From assembly GCF_000720135.1 (NCBI RefSeq), contig NZ_JOIU01000030.1:65424-129423 (forward strand): 64,000 nt of DNA, read 5' to 3'. Numbering within the stretch: the first letter of the stretch is position 1; each line of letters begins with the position of its first letter. Made by a program: the position numbers and the translations under genes. Origin of the DNA: Streptomyces sp. NRRL S-1022 (GTDB taxonomy: Bacteria; Actinomycetota; Actinomycetes; Streptomycetales; Streptomycetaceae). A model generated the notes under the pieces. The model saw only the letters and a list, made by a program, of their open reading frames with translations. It ran no database searches and was not told where the DNA came from. This document shows, piece after piece, positions 41,812-49,660 of the stretch.

Positions 41812-44337
41812 GTGATCCGTTACGACGCTCTCGACGCGCTGCCCGTGCGCTCCGCCCTGCCCGCCCTGGCCGACGCCCTGGAGGGTGGCGGCACCGCCGT
41901 GCTCGTGGCACCGCCCGGCACCGGCAAGACGACGCTGGTGCCGCTGGTGCTGGCAGGGCTGGTCGGCGGTGGTCCCGCGCGGCGGGTCGTGGTGGCCGAG
42001 CCGCGGCGGATCGCGGCGCGGGCGGCGGCCCGGCGCATGGCGTGGCTGCTGGGCGAGCGGCCCGGGCAGAGCGTCGGCTTCACGGTGCGCGGCGAGCGCA
42101 CGGTGGGGCGGCACACGCGCGTGGAGGTCGTGACGACCGGTGTCCTGCTGCAGCGGCTCCAGCGCGACCAGGAGCTGGCCGGGGTGGACGCCGTCGTCCT
42201 CGACGAGTGCCACGAGCGGCATCTGGACGCCGACACGGTGGCCGCGTTCCTGTGGGACGTGCGGCAGGCGCTGCGGCCGGAGCTGCGCCTGGTAGCCGCG
42301 TCGGCGACCACGGACGCCGAGGGCTGGGCGCGGCTGCTCGGCGGGGCCCGGGTGGTCGAGGCGGCGGGTGTGGCGCATCCGGTGGAGGTCGTGTGGGCTC
42401 CCCCGGCGCGTCCGCTGCCGCCGCCGCACGGCATGCGGGTGGATCCGGCGCTCCTGGCCCACGTGGCGTCGGTGGTGCGGCGGGCGCTGGCCGAGCGGGC
42501 CGGGGACGTGCTGTGCTTCCTGCCCGGCGTGGGCGAGATCGCGCGCGTGGCGGCTCTGCTCGGGGACCTCGGCGACGTCGAGGTGCTCCAGGTGCACGGG
42601 CGGGCGCCGGCCGCGGTGCAGGACGCGGTGCTGGCGCCCGGGGCGCGGCGCCGGGTGGTGCTGGCGACGTCCGTGGCCGAGTCGTCGCTGACCGTACCCG
42701 GGGTGCGGGTGGTGGTCGACTCGGGGCTGGCGCGGGAGCCGCGGGTGGACCATGCGCGCGGGCTGAGCGGGCTGACGACCGTGCGGGCGTCGCGGGCGGC
42801 CGGGCGGCAGCGGGCGGGGCGGGCCGGGCGTGAGGCGCCGGGGGCGGTGTACCGGTGCTGGGCGGAGGCCGAGGACGGCCGTCTGCCGGCCTTTCCGGCG
42901 CCGGAGATCAACGTGGCCGATCTGACCGCGTTCGCCCTCCAGACGGCCTGCTGGGGCGATCCGGACGCCTCCGGGCTGGCGTTGCTGGATCCGCCGCCGG
43001 GCGGGGCGATGGCGGCGGCACGGGACGTGCTGGCGGCGGTGGGAGCGGTGGACCCCGCCGGGCGGGCCACGGAGTTCGGGGCGCGGTTGGCCCGGCTGGG
43101 GGTGCATCCCCGGCTGGGGCGGGCGTTGCTGGACACGGGCGGCCGAGGGGCCGAGGTCGTCGCTCTGCTGTCCGAGGAAGTGCCCCGGGACTACGGGGAC
43201 GATCTTGCCGGTGCGTTGCGTCGGGCCCGGCGCGGGGGTGACGCCTACGCCGCGCGGTGGGCCGCGGAGGTGCGGCGGCTGCGGGGCGTCTCGGAGGAGT
43301 CCTCGCGGCCGCCCGCCGGTGCGGGTCGGCGGGAAGAGGCCCTACGGGTCGGACCGGACACCGGCGACGACAGGCTCGCCGGGCTCGTCGCGGCCCTCGC
43401 TTTTCCCGAGCGGGTCGCCAGGCTCGACGGGGGGTCGTACCTCATGGCGTCCGGGACGCGCGCGGAGCCGGCCGGGGGGTCGGCGCTGCGCGGTGCTCCG
43501 TGGGTCGTCGTGGCCGTCGCCGACCGGCCCACGGGGCAGGGGCACGCGCGGGTGCGGCTCGGCGCGGCCGTGCAGGAGGACGTGGCGCGCGTCGCCGCCG
43601 GGGCGCTGTTCGCCGAGCGGGACGAGGTGCACTGGGCCGACGGGGACGTGGTGGCCCGGCACGTCGAGCGGCTCGGGGCGATCGAGCTGGCCGTACGGCC
43701 CCTGAAGGATCCGGGCCCCGCCCTCGTGCGGGCCGCCCTGCTCGACGGGCTCCGGCAGGAGGGGCTCGCCCTGCTGCACTGGTCGCCGGAGGCGGAGGTG
43801 CTGCGGCAGCGGCTGGCGTTCCTGCGTGCTCACCTCGGGGAGCCCTGGCCGGACGTGTCGGACGCGGCGCTGCACGCGCGCGTGGACGAGTGGCTGGAGC
43901 CGGAGCTGGGCCGGGCCCGGCGGCGGGCCGATCTGGGCCGGATCGACGCCGGGCAGGCGCTCGCGCGGCTGCTGCCCTGGGCGGGCGGGGAGGCGGGCCG
44001 GCTGGACGAGCTGGCGCCGGAGCGGATCACCGTGCCGAGCGGGTCCAGGGTCCGGATCGACTACCGGGATCCGGAGCGGCCGGTGCTGGCCGTCAAGCTG
44101 CAGGAGATGTTCGGGCTGCGGCAGACGCCGGCCGTCGCGGGCGTGCCGCTGCTCGTGCATCTGCTCTCGCCGGCCGGGCGGCCCGCCGCCGTCACGGCCG
44201 ATCTCGCCTCGTTCTGGCGGGACGGGTACCGGGCGGTGCGGGCGGAGCTGCGCGGCCGGTACCCGAAGCACCCGTGGCCGGAGGACCCGGCGGCGGCGGA
44301 GCCCACGCGGCACACCAACGCGCGGCTCAGGCGCTGA
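41812..44337 (+). CDS. hrpB: ATP-dependent RNA helicase HrpB
   Basis: An 841-residue DEAH-family helicase. Walker A APPGTGKTT (33-41), motif Ia [19 protein letters not shown], the DECH box (LDECHERH near 131), SATTDAEGW, and the motif VI region TTVRASRAAGRQRAGRAGR are clear. The C-terminal HrpB-specific domain follows (HWSPEAEVLRQRLAFLRAHLG, and PRYPKHPWPEDP-like end). It is thought to act on RNA or ribosome assembly; its role in bacteria is poorly known. It starts with GTG. Its end overlaps the convergent DUF3068 gene by 11 bases. Confidence 0.93.
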   Translation: MIRYDALDALPVRSALPALADALEGGGTAVLVAPPGTGKTTLVPLVLAGLVGGGPARRVVVAEPRRIAARAAARRMAWLLGERPGQSVGFTVRGERTVGRHTRVEVVTTGVLLQRLQRDQELAGVDAVVLDECHERHLDADTVAAFLWDVRQALRPELRLVAASATTDAEGWARLLGGARVVEAAGVAHPVEVVWAPPARPLPPPHGMRVDPALLAHVASVVRRALAERAGDVLCFLPGVGEIARVAALLGDLGDVEVLQVHGRAPAAVQDAVLAPGARRRVVLATSVAESSLTVPGVRVVVDSGLAREPRVDHARGLSGLTTVRASRAAGRQRAGRAGREAPGAVYRCWAEAEDGRLPAFPAPEINVADLTAFALQTACWGDPDASGLALLDPPPGGAMAAARDVLAAVGAVDPAGRATEFGARLARLGVHPRLGRALLDTGGRGAEVVALLSEEVPRDYGDDLAGALRRARRGGDAYAARWAAEVRRLRGVSEESSRPPAGAGRREEALRVGPDTGDDRLAGLVAALAFPERVARLDGGSYLMASGTRAEPAGGSALRGAPWVVVAVADRPTGQGHARVRLGAAVQEDVARVAAGALFAERDEVHWADGDVVARHVERLGAIELAVRPLKDPGPALVRAALLDGLRQEGLALLHWSPEAEVLRQRLAFLRAHLGEPWPDVSDAALHARVDEWLEPELGRARRRADLGRIDAGQALARLLPWAGGEAGRLDELAPERITVPSGSRVRIDYRDPERPVLAVKLQEMFGLRQTPAVAGVPLLVHLLSPAGRPAAVTADLASFWRDGYRAVRAELRGRYPKHPWPEDPAAAEPTRHTNARLRR

Positions 44338-45319
44338 CCGGTGCGGGCTCCTCCGTCCGCGCGGGAGCGGGTCCCCGGGGGTGGCGGGCGCGGGCCTCCA
44401 GCCAGAGGGAGAGGGCGAGGAGCAGCAGGCCGAGGCCGAGGGAGCCCCAGGGGACGTACGAGGTGAGGGCGAGGACGAGGATCCGGTTGTGCTTGACCAG
44501 GGCGACCGTGTGGGCGATGTAGTCCTCGCGCATCTTCACGTGCCCGGCGAACGCGGTGACCTTGGCGCGGCCGCCGAGCAGGGTGCCGCCGCGCAGTTCC
44601 TCCCGGTGGATCTCCTCACCGTAGACGGGGGCCCCGGTGACCGGTTCGACCCAGAACCTGCGGACCGTGGAGTACCAGCGGGTGGTGCCGGTCCTGGCGA
44701 CCAACTCGGGGGTGATGCCCTGCACGGGCATGGTCCTCGGCATCGGAACCCTGGTCCAGGGGATGGTCTGCTCGAAGTAGTAGACGGTCAGGCCGCGGAA
44801 GGTGCGGGTGCCCTCGTAGTGGATGGGGCTGGTGGTGCGGGTCTGGGCGTCGAAGTACTCGTAGTCCCGTTTCCGGGTCAGGAAGGGCCACTTGAACTCG
44901 ATGCCCTCGCGGGTGACCGGGTCGCCGTCGACCATCTCGCCGGTGGCGTGGACGGGGTCCTGGGTGTGGGCGTCGAAGATGTAGCGTTCGGGCACCTTGG
45001 AGACCATCCTGCCGTCGGGGCCCTGGACGTAGGACAGGCCGTCCCAGACGACGACGGGCCGTCCGGCCGTCTTCCCGATCTTCTTCGCGGCCGCCACGTC
45101 GCCCTTGAGGGTCTGCACGATGGTGATCTTCGGGACCTTCTCGGCGCGCATGGTGCCGTAGTCGAGGAGGGTGGCGTTCCGGGCCTCCAGGACCATCTCC
45201 TGGTACTGCCCGGCGGGGATCCGGGCCAGGCGCGGGAAGGCGTACCAGCGCAGCAGCGGGGACAGCGCCGCGCAGCACACGGCGCAGGCGAGCAGGACCA
45301 GGCTTGCCGTGCGGCGCAT
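44327..45319 (-). CDS. DUF3068 membrane-anchored protein
   Basis: A 330-residue protein. An N-terminal helix (LVLLACAVCCAALSPLLRWY) leads into a large extracytoplasmic domain and ends in a C-terminal helix (SLGLGLLLLALSLWLEARA) with a short basic tail. The DUF3068 core includes YIFDAHTQDPVHATGEMVDGDPVTREGIEFKWPF and VYYFEQTIPWTRVPMP. The family is restricted to actinobacteria and sometimes called PorA-like, but its function is unknown. It overlaps the end of hrpB. Confidence 0.88.
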   Translation of the reverse strand: MRRTASLVLLACAVCCAALSPLLRWYAFPRLARIPAGQYQEMVLEARNATLLDYGTMRAEKVPKITIVQTLKGDVAAAKKIGKTAGRPVVVWDGLSYVQGPDGRMVSKVPERYIFDAHTQDPVHATGEMVDGDPVTREGIEFKWPFLTRKRDYEYFDAQTRTTSPIHYEGTRTFRGLTVYYFEQTIPWTRVPMPRTMPVQGITPELVARTGTTRWYSTVRRFWVEPVTGAPVYGEEIHREELRGGTLLGGRAKVTAFAGHVKMREDYIAHTVALVKHNRILVLALTSYVPWGSLGLGLLLLALSLWLEARARHPRGPAPARTEEPAPVSA

Positions 45320-45346
45320 TGCGGCCTCCCTCCGGGACGGGCGCGG

Positions 45347-45481
45347 CTACGGGTGCGCGGGCACCGTCGTCAGCAGCGGCTTGGGGGACGTCCGGCCCGA
45401 CGGCGTGCCCAGCGCGCTGATCGCGAGGACCAGGGCGAACGCGAGGGCGAGACCGGTCGCGGCGGCGATCAGGGCGCGCAT
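45347..45481 (-). CDS. SPW_0924-type 44-residue membrane peptide
   Basis: A very small protein: one hydrophobic segment (residues 2-23, ALIAAATGLALAFALVLAIS) followed by a Pro/Thr/Ser tail, TPSGRTSPKPLLTTVPAHP. This matches the SPW_0924 family that I recall from Streptomyces genomes. It is either a single-span membrane peptide or a secreted peptide with a short mature part. It is encoded upstream of the DUF3068 gene on the same strand, 27 bases away, and probably belongs with it. The function is unknown. Confidence 0.82.
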   Translation of the reverse strand: MRALIAAATGLALAFALVLAISALGTPSGRTSPKPLLTTVPAHP

Positions 45482-45591
45482 GCGGGGCCTCCCGGCGGAC
45501 GGTCGGTGCCTGACGGCTTGCTGATGGTTCGTCAGGTCGGGCACCGTAGCAACGGGCGGGCGAGATGAGAACAGCGGTGCGCGCACGAACG

Positions 45592-45625
45592 AGGGCGCCC
45601 TCCCGCCGGAGCGGAGGGGCGCCCT
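45592..45625 (-). terminator. Terminator hairpin downstream of the lytic transglycosylase gene
   Basis: AGGGCGCCC pairs with GGGCGCCCT, with three more base pairs across a single bulge, around a 9-base loop, 16 bases after the stop codon of the transglycosylase gene on the minus strand. Confidence 0.7.
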
Positions 45626-45640
45626 GGGTGCCGCCGTGCG

Positions 45641-47407
45641 TCAGGAGGCGGACTCGCTCGGGGCCGGGCTCTGCGCGGTGCCGGCCGTGACCTTCAGTTC
45701 CACGGTGAGCGTGGCGCCGCCCGTGGTGGTGAGGCGGAGCAGGAAGGTGCCGGTGGTGTCGTCCGCGTACAGCTTCGGGAGGGTGAGCAGGCCCTTGGCG
45801 TCCGTCTGGAGACCGGTGAGGGTGCGTACGGCCTTGCCGTCGGCGTCCTTGAAGTAGGGGCCCTTGTCGTTCTCCGTGGCGTCCGTGTCGGACTTGATCA
45901 GCGTGGCGGTGGCCGCGACCTTGCCGGCGACGGCGCCCTTGTACGTCGCCTTCACCTGGACCTGGTCGGCGAACTCGCCGCCGGCGGTGCAGGTCAGCGG
46001 GGTGTCGCCGGTGCGGGCCAGGGTGTCGGCGGCGCGCGCGGTGACCGTGGCGGTGAAGTCGACCCCCTTGACCGAGCGTCCCACGACGGCCGCGGTGACC
46101 TTGAAGTCGCCGGTCTTCTCGCCGGCCTGGAGCGCCGGGGCGGCCGCGAGGCCCTTGGCGTCGGTGACGACCGTGGCCACGGTCTCGCCGCCGGCGAAGG
46201 TGGCGTCCGTGTCGCCGGTGAGGGTGAACCTGATCCTGACCTTGGCGACGGACTTGCCGACCTTGGTCTCGGCGCGGACGCCGACCGGGTCGGCGAAGGC
46301 GTCGCCGGCCGTCGCGGTGAGCTTTCCGGTGCCCAGGCCCTGCAGGTGGTCCACGAGGTCGGTGGGCGTCTGCGGGGGCGAGGGCGGGGTGGGCGTCGGG
46401 GGCGTGGGCGTCGGGGGTGTCGGCGGGGTGGGCGGCTGCGGCGGCTTGGGGCCGGGGGTCTCGTGGCCGCCCTTGCCGTCGCCGTCGCCGCCGGGCTTGT
46501 GGGGCTTCGGGTGCGGCTTGGTGGTGGGCGGCTGCGCGGGGCCCGGGGAGGTGGTGCGCGGGGAGCCGCCGTCGCTGCGGTGCTCGGGCACGCCGCCGGT
46601 GCCGTCGGGGATGGAGTGGCTGTCCTTGCGGTAGTACTCCAGCCAGTTCAGGACCAGGGCGAGGTAGTCCTGCGAGTTGTTGTAGCTGAGGATCGCGCTG
46701 CGCAGGCCGCCGTCGGTGGACAGGTCCCAGCCGTTGCGGCACAGGTAGTGGCCCGCGGCGAGGGCGGCGTCGTAGACGTTGTTGGGGTCCTTCTTGCCGT
46801 CCCCGTTGCCGTCGCGGCCGGCCCAGGCCCAGGTGGACGGGATGAACTGCATGGGGCCGACGGCCTGGTCGTAGGTGCTGTTGCCGTCGTACGCGCCGTC
46901 GTCGGTGTCCGGGATGAGCGCGAAGCCGTTGCCGTCGAGCTGCGGACCGAGGATCCGGCCGACGGTGGTGCCGTCGGCGTCGACCCGGCCGCCGCGGGCG
47001 TGTCCCGACTCGACCTTGCCGATGGCGGCGAGCAGTTGCCAGGGCAGGTTGCAGCCGGGCTTGGCGGAGCGGAGTTCGGCCTCGGCCTTCTTGTAGGCGT
47101 CGAGGACCGTCGCCGGGATGCCGGCCTCGGCCCCGCCCCGGGCGACGGGGGTGCCGACGCCGGCCGAGGGGCTGGGGCTGGGGCTCTTCAGCGGTGGCAG
47201 GTCCGTGTAATAGGGCGAGTTGCCGGTGGCGTTGCCGGCGGCGGACCCGTCGGGTACGGGGGCGGAGGCGCCGGTCGCCGCCTGTCTGCCGGGGTCCTCG
47301 CCGGTCACTCCCGGAGCCTGGGACGCGGAGAGAGCCGCGACCGCCGCCGCGGCCACGGCGGTGGTCGCCGCTCCCTTGCGCAGCCGCCTGCCGAAATGCG
47401 CCGCCAT
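45641..47407 (-). CDS. Secreted lytic transglycosylase with Ig-like stalk
   Basis: A 588-residue exported cell-wall enzyme. A signal peptide (about 1-30; basic start, then TTAVAAAAVAALSASQA) is followed by an SLT domain (about 95-245), in which Glu of AIGKVESGHA is catalytic, with VGPMQFIPSTWAWAG and YLCRNGWDLS. A long Pro/Thr/Lys linker (about 270-345) leads to two Ig-like repeats, each ending in a TDAKGL-A-x-ALQAGEKTGDF or LPKLYADDTTGTF pattern, probably a wall-spanning stalk. The ATG at 47407 is preceded by GGGAGGGG. It probably cleaves peptidoglycan in growth or germination. Confidence 0.88.
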   Translation of the reverse strand: MAAHFGRRLRKGAATTAVAAAAVAALSASQAPGVTGEDPGRQAATGASAPVPDGSAAGNATGNSPYYTDLPPLKSPSPSPSAGVGTPVARGGAEAGIPATVLDAYKKAEAELRSAKPGCNLPWQLLAAIGKVESGHARGGRVDADGTTVGRILGPQLDGNGFALIPDTDDGAYDGNSTYDQAVGPMQFIPSTWAWAGRDGNGDGKKDPNNVYDAALAAGHYLCRNGWDLSTDGGLRSAILSYNNSQDYLALVLNWLEYYRKDSHSIPDGTGGVPEHRSDGGSPRTTSPGPAQPPTTKPHPKPHKPGGDGDGKGGHETPGPKPPQPPTPPTPPTPTPPTPTPPSPPQTPTDLVDHLQGLGTGKLTATAGDAFADPVGVRAETKVGKSVAKVRIRFTLTGDTDATFAGGETVATVVTDAKGLAAAPALQAGEKTGDFKVTAAVVGRSVKGVDFTATVTARAADTLARTGDTPLTCTAGGEFADQVQVKATYKGAVAGKVAATATLIKSDTDATENDKGPYFKDADGKAVRTLTGLQTDAKGLLTLPKLYADDTTGTFLLRLTTTGGATLTVELKVTAGTAQSPAPSESAS

Positions 47408-47725
47408 AGAGTGAACCCCTCCCATGGACGTCCGTGCGTCCGTCTCCGTCTGTCTGCCTCGCTCTGGTGTGACGGTTGACCCCGTGATCTGGTTGCCCCT
47501 GTGCCGCCGTTCCCTCTGTGTGATGTGTGTGCGGCCGTGCGCCCAGCACGGCGACGCAGGTGACCCTACGACAACTTGCTTTGAGCGGGCACCCGTTCGC
47601 GCCCCGAATTCACCGGTTGGCCAACTGTCGTCGTCCGGCGGGGACCCGGACCGTGCTCACGCATACTGGGCGCAGCCGATCACCGGTGCCGGGGCCGGGG
47701 CCGTCGGACGCTCTAGGGGGCTCTG
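47408..47725. other. 318-base divergent intergenic region
   Basis: Separates the transglycosylase gene (minus) from the DUF4184 gene (plus). On the minus strand TAGGGT occurs in TTGTCGTAGGGTCACC near 47565, a possible -10. I looked for the ydaO-type c-di-AMP riboswitch often found before Streptomyces wall hydrolases and did not see its conserved core. Confidence 0.5.
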
Positions 47726-48604
47726 TTGCCGTTCACGCTCAGTCACGCGGCGGCCGTGCTGCCCGCGGTCCGCCGGGACGGCAGCGGCCGGGGCCGGCTG
47801 GTACCGGCGGTGCTCGTCGCGGGCTCCTACGCGCCCGACATGCCCTACTACGCGGCCGGTGTCCTGCCGGGCGGCATGGAGTTCGGCACGGTCACGCACG
47901 CGTTCACCGGGGTCGTCACGGTCGACGTCCTCATCGCCTGGGCCCTCGTGGGGCTGTGGCTGCTGGTCCGCGAGCCGTTGCCGGCGCTGCTGCCGCGGGC
48001 CTGGCAGGGGAGGCCGGCCGCGCTGCTGCGCTGCGGTGCGCCACGCGCGCGCGTGCGGGCGGCGCCGGTGGGCCGGTGGTACGTCTCCGCGGTGCTCGGC
48101 GCGCTCACCCATGTGGTGTGGGACGCGTTCACGCACCACGACCGGTGGGGCACACGGCTGATTCCGGCCATCGGCCGGGACCGGCCGATGGGCATGCCGC
48201 TGTTCACCTGGCTGCAGTACGGGTCCTCGGCGGCCGGTGCCGTGGTGATCGCGGTGTTCGTGGTCCGCGCGGTGCGGCGGGCGCCGGGCGGGGCGGCGGC
48301 GGGGGTGCCGGAGCTGTCCGCGCGGGACCGGTGGTGCGCGTTCGCGGTGATCGGCGGCTGCGCGCTGGCGGGCGCGGTGCAGCGGACGGCACGGTGGCGG
48401 GAGCGGCGGGGTACGGCCGCGGGGCCGTGGGAACTGGTGCCCACTCTGTGCTTCGGCGTGGGCGCCGGGGTGGTCCTGGGGCTGCTGCTGTACGCCGTCG
48501 CGGTCAGGGTCTGGCGTCCGGCCGCGGGCCCTGGGGGCCGTGCGGGCTCTGGGGGTCCCGGCGAGGTGGTCGGTGCGAGCCCGGAGCACCCGGCCGCCCG
48601 GTGA
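47726..48604 (+). CDS. DUF4184 membrane protein
   Basis: A 292-residue protein with about six helices. MPFTLSHAAAVLPAVR at the start and AVLGALTHVVWDAFTHHDRWG in the middle carry the conserved His residues of DUF4184, a metal-dependent hydrolase-like membrane family (related to YdjM/PAP2-like patterns). The start is a TTG at 47726, supported by AGGGGG eight bases before and by the family N-terminus; no ATG or GTG fits. The last 100 bases overlap a convergent minus-strand gene. Confidence 0.82.
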   Translation: MPFTLSHAAAVLPAVRRDGSGRGRLVPAVLVAGSYAPDMPYYAAGVLPGGMEFGTVTHAFTGVVTVDVLIAWALVGLWLLVREPLPALLPRAWQGRPAALLRCGAPRARVRAAPVGRWYVSAVLGALTHVVWDAFTHHDRWGTRLIPAIGRDRPMGMPLFTWLQYGSSAAGAVVIAVFVVRAVRRAPGGAAAGVPELSARDRWCAFAVIGGCALAGAVQRTARWRERRGTAAGPWELVPTLCFGVGAGVVLGLLLYAVAVRVWRPAAGPGGRAGSGGPGEVVGASPEHPAAR

Positions 48605-48923
48605 GGGGCGCGACGAAGACCGTGAGCGTGGGCCGGGGGCGGGATCTCGGGACCAGGATGAGGACGAGGGCGAGATAGCCGCGGGCCAGGTCGGTCCACT
48701 GGCGCCAGTCCGGAGTGCGGGCCGGGCGGCCGGCGAGTCCGTGCCGCAGGCGCCGGCCGGCGTGGCGGACGGTCGTGGCCAGGTCGGCCGGGACGCGGGC
48801 GGTGCTTGCGTCGGCCGCGAGGGCCGGGACGGGCGCGGCGGGCACGGCCTGCGCCGAGACGATGTCCGCCCAGGCCGCGGTGGCTGCCTCGGGCGTCCGG
48901 CGGTGAAGCATGCGTATACCCAT
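48504..48923 (-). CDS. Hypothetical protein overlapping the DUF4184 gene end
   Basis: A 139-residue basic protein starting MGIRMLHRRTPEAAT. Residues about 30-105 show strong G/C third-position bias and a plausible amphipathic region (DLARGYLALVLILVPRSRPRPTLTVFVAPL). The C-terminal 30 residues, which overlap the convergent gene, are Pro/Arg/His rich and look less constrained. I recall similar small hypothetical proteins in Streptomyces, but no function. A start at ATG 48911 is also possible. There is no clear ribosome binding site. Confidence 0.6.
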   Translation of the reverse strand: MGIRMLHRRTPEAATAAWADIVSAQAVPAAPVPALAADASTARVPADLATTVRHAGRRLRHGLAGRPARTPDWRQWTDLARGYLALVLILVPRSRPRPTLTVFVAPLTGRPGAPGSHRPPRRDPQSPHGPQGPRPDARP

Positions 48924-49152
48924 GCTCGCAGTGTTGCGGCTGCGGGGGGGCGGGGGCGTTCTGACGGGGTCCACGAGAGTGACGGGCCCTCCGGGGGTTC
49001 GGCGGGTTGGCGGGGAGAGGTGGGGTGGGCGCCGTGGGGTGCCGGGCGGGTTGGCGGAGGGTGGGGCGGGGTGCCGTGGGGGTGGGGCGGGGTGCCGAGC
49101 GGGGCATGGGGGTGCCGAGCGGGTTCGGCTTCGCCGGGCGCCGCCGGAGGGG

Positions 49153-49284
49153 CTGTGCCGGTTGCGGTGGGTCCAGTACTGCGGGACCCACCCGCCGGGG
49201 CTCTGCGGGGCTGCGGTGAGTCCGGCACCGCCGGGCCCCACCGGACGAAACTGTGCCGGCTGTGGTGAGTCCGGCACCGCCGGG
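49153..49284. repeat. Three 33-34 base direct repeats
   Basis: Copies at 49153-49185, 49203-49235 and 49251-49284 share the form CTGTGCCGGCTGTGGTGAGT then CCGGCACCGCCGGG, with substitutions. Copies 2 and 3 are identical over their last 20 bases. Spacing is 50 and 48 bases. The CCGGCACCGCCGG end can form a small hairpin. Confidence 0.75.
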
Positions 49285-49465
49285 ATGCGCCGGCCCGGTT
49301 GATCGCCGTTGCGGCGGAGAAACGTTGGCCCGGGTGAGGGAAGCCCGGATGGGGGAAGCCCGGGCGGGGAAGGAAGCGGCGAGCGGTGGCGCGCGGTGGC
49401 AGGCGTGAGCGGGCGTTGGCCTCGTCCGGCCGACGCCCGCCTCCCCCGGCTTGCAGAGCCCCGGC

Positions 49466-49650
49466 GCTCGGGGTTGCAGCGCCCCTCTCGGAGTTGCAGC
49501 CCCCTCCGGGTGCGGCCCCCGCTCGGAGTTGCAGCCCCGCTCGCGGTGCGGCCCCCGCTCGGGGTTGCAGCGCCCCCCTCGGAGCTGCGACCCCCTCGGA
49601 GTTGCAGCCCGCGCCCGGGGTGCGGCCCCCCGCTCGCCCCCGTCCGTGTG
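49466..49650. repeat. Degenerate tandem array
   Basis: About six copies of CTCGGRGTTGCAGC alternate with three copies of GTGCGGCCCCC, at a period of roughly 15-37 bases. The array ends just before the polA stop codon. Confidence 0.8.
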
Positions 49651-49660
49651 GCGCAGGCTG

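Larger units (their letters stand above)
48924..49660. other. 737-base repeat-rich non-coding region next to polA
   Basis: No convincing gene. It contains G-rich runs on the plus strand (48945-49120), three spaced direct repeats (49153-49284), and a degenerate tandem array (about 49466-49650), described separately. Long open frames cross it in several registers only because stop codons are rare in this base composition. Confidence 0.7.

Noticed and set aside
44616..47549. 977-codon minus-strand open frame
   Set aside because: It runs out of frame through the DUF3068 and transglycosylase genes and is Arg/Pro/His rich, the signature of a shadow frame in high-GC DNA.
47408..47700. c-di-AMP (ydaO) riboswitch before the lytic transglycosylase
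   Set aside because: The conserved core sequences were not found, although many Streptomyces wall hydrolases have one.
49153..49284. CRISPR array
   Set aside because: The three repeats are imperfect and the intervening 15-17 bases are too short for spacers; no cas genes are in the window.
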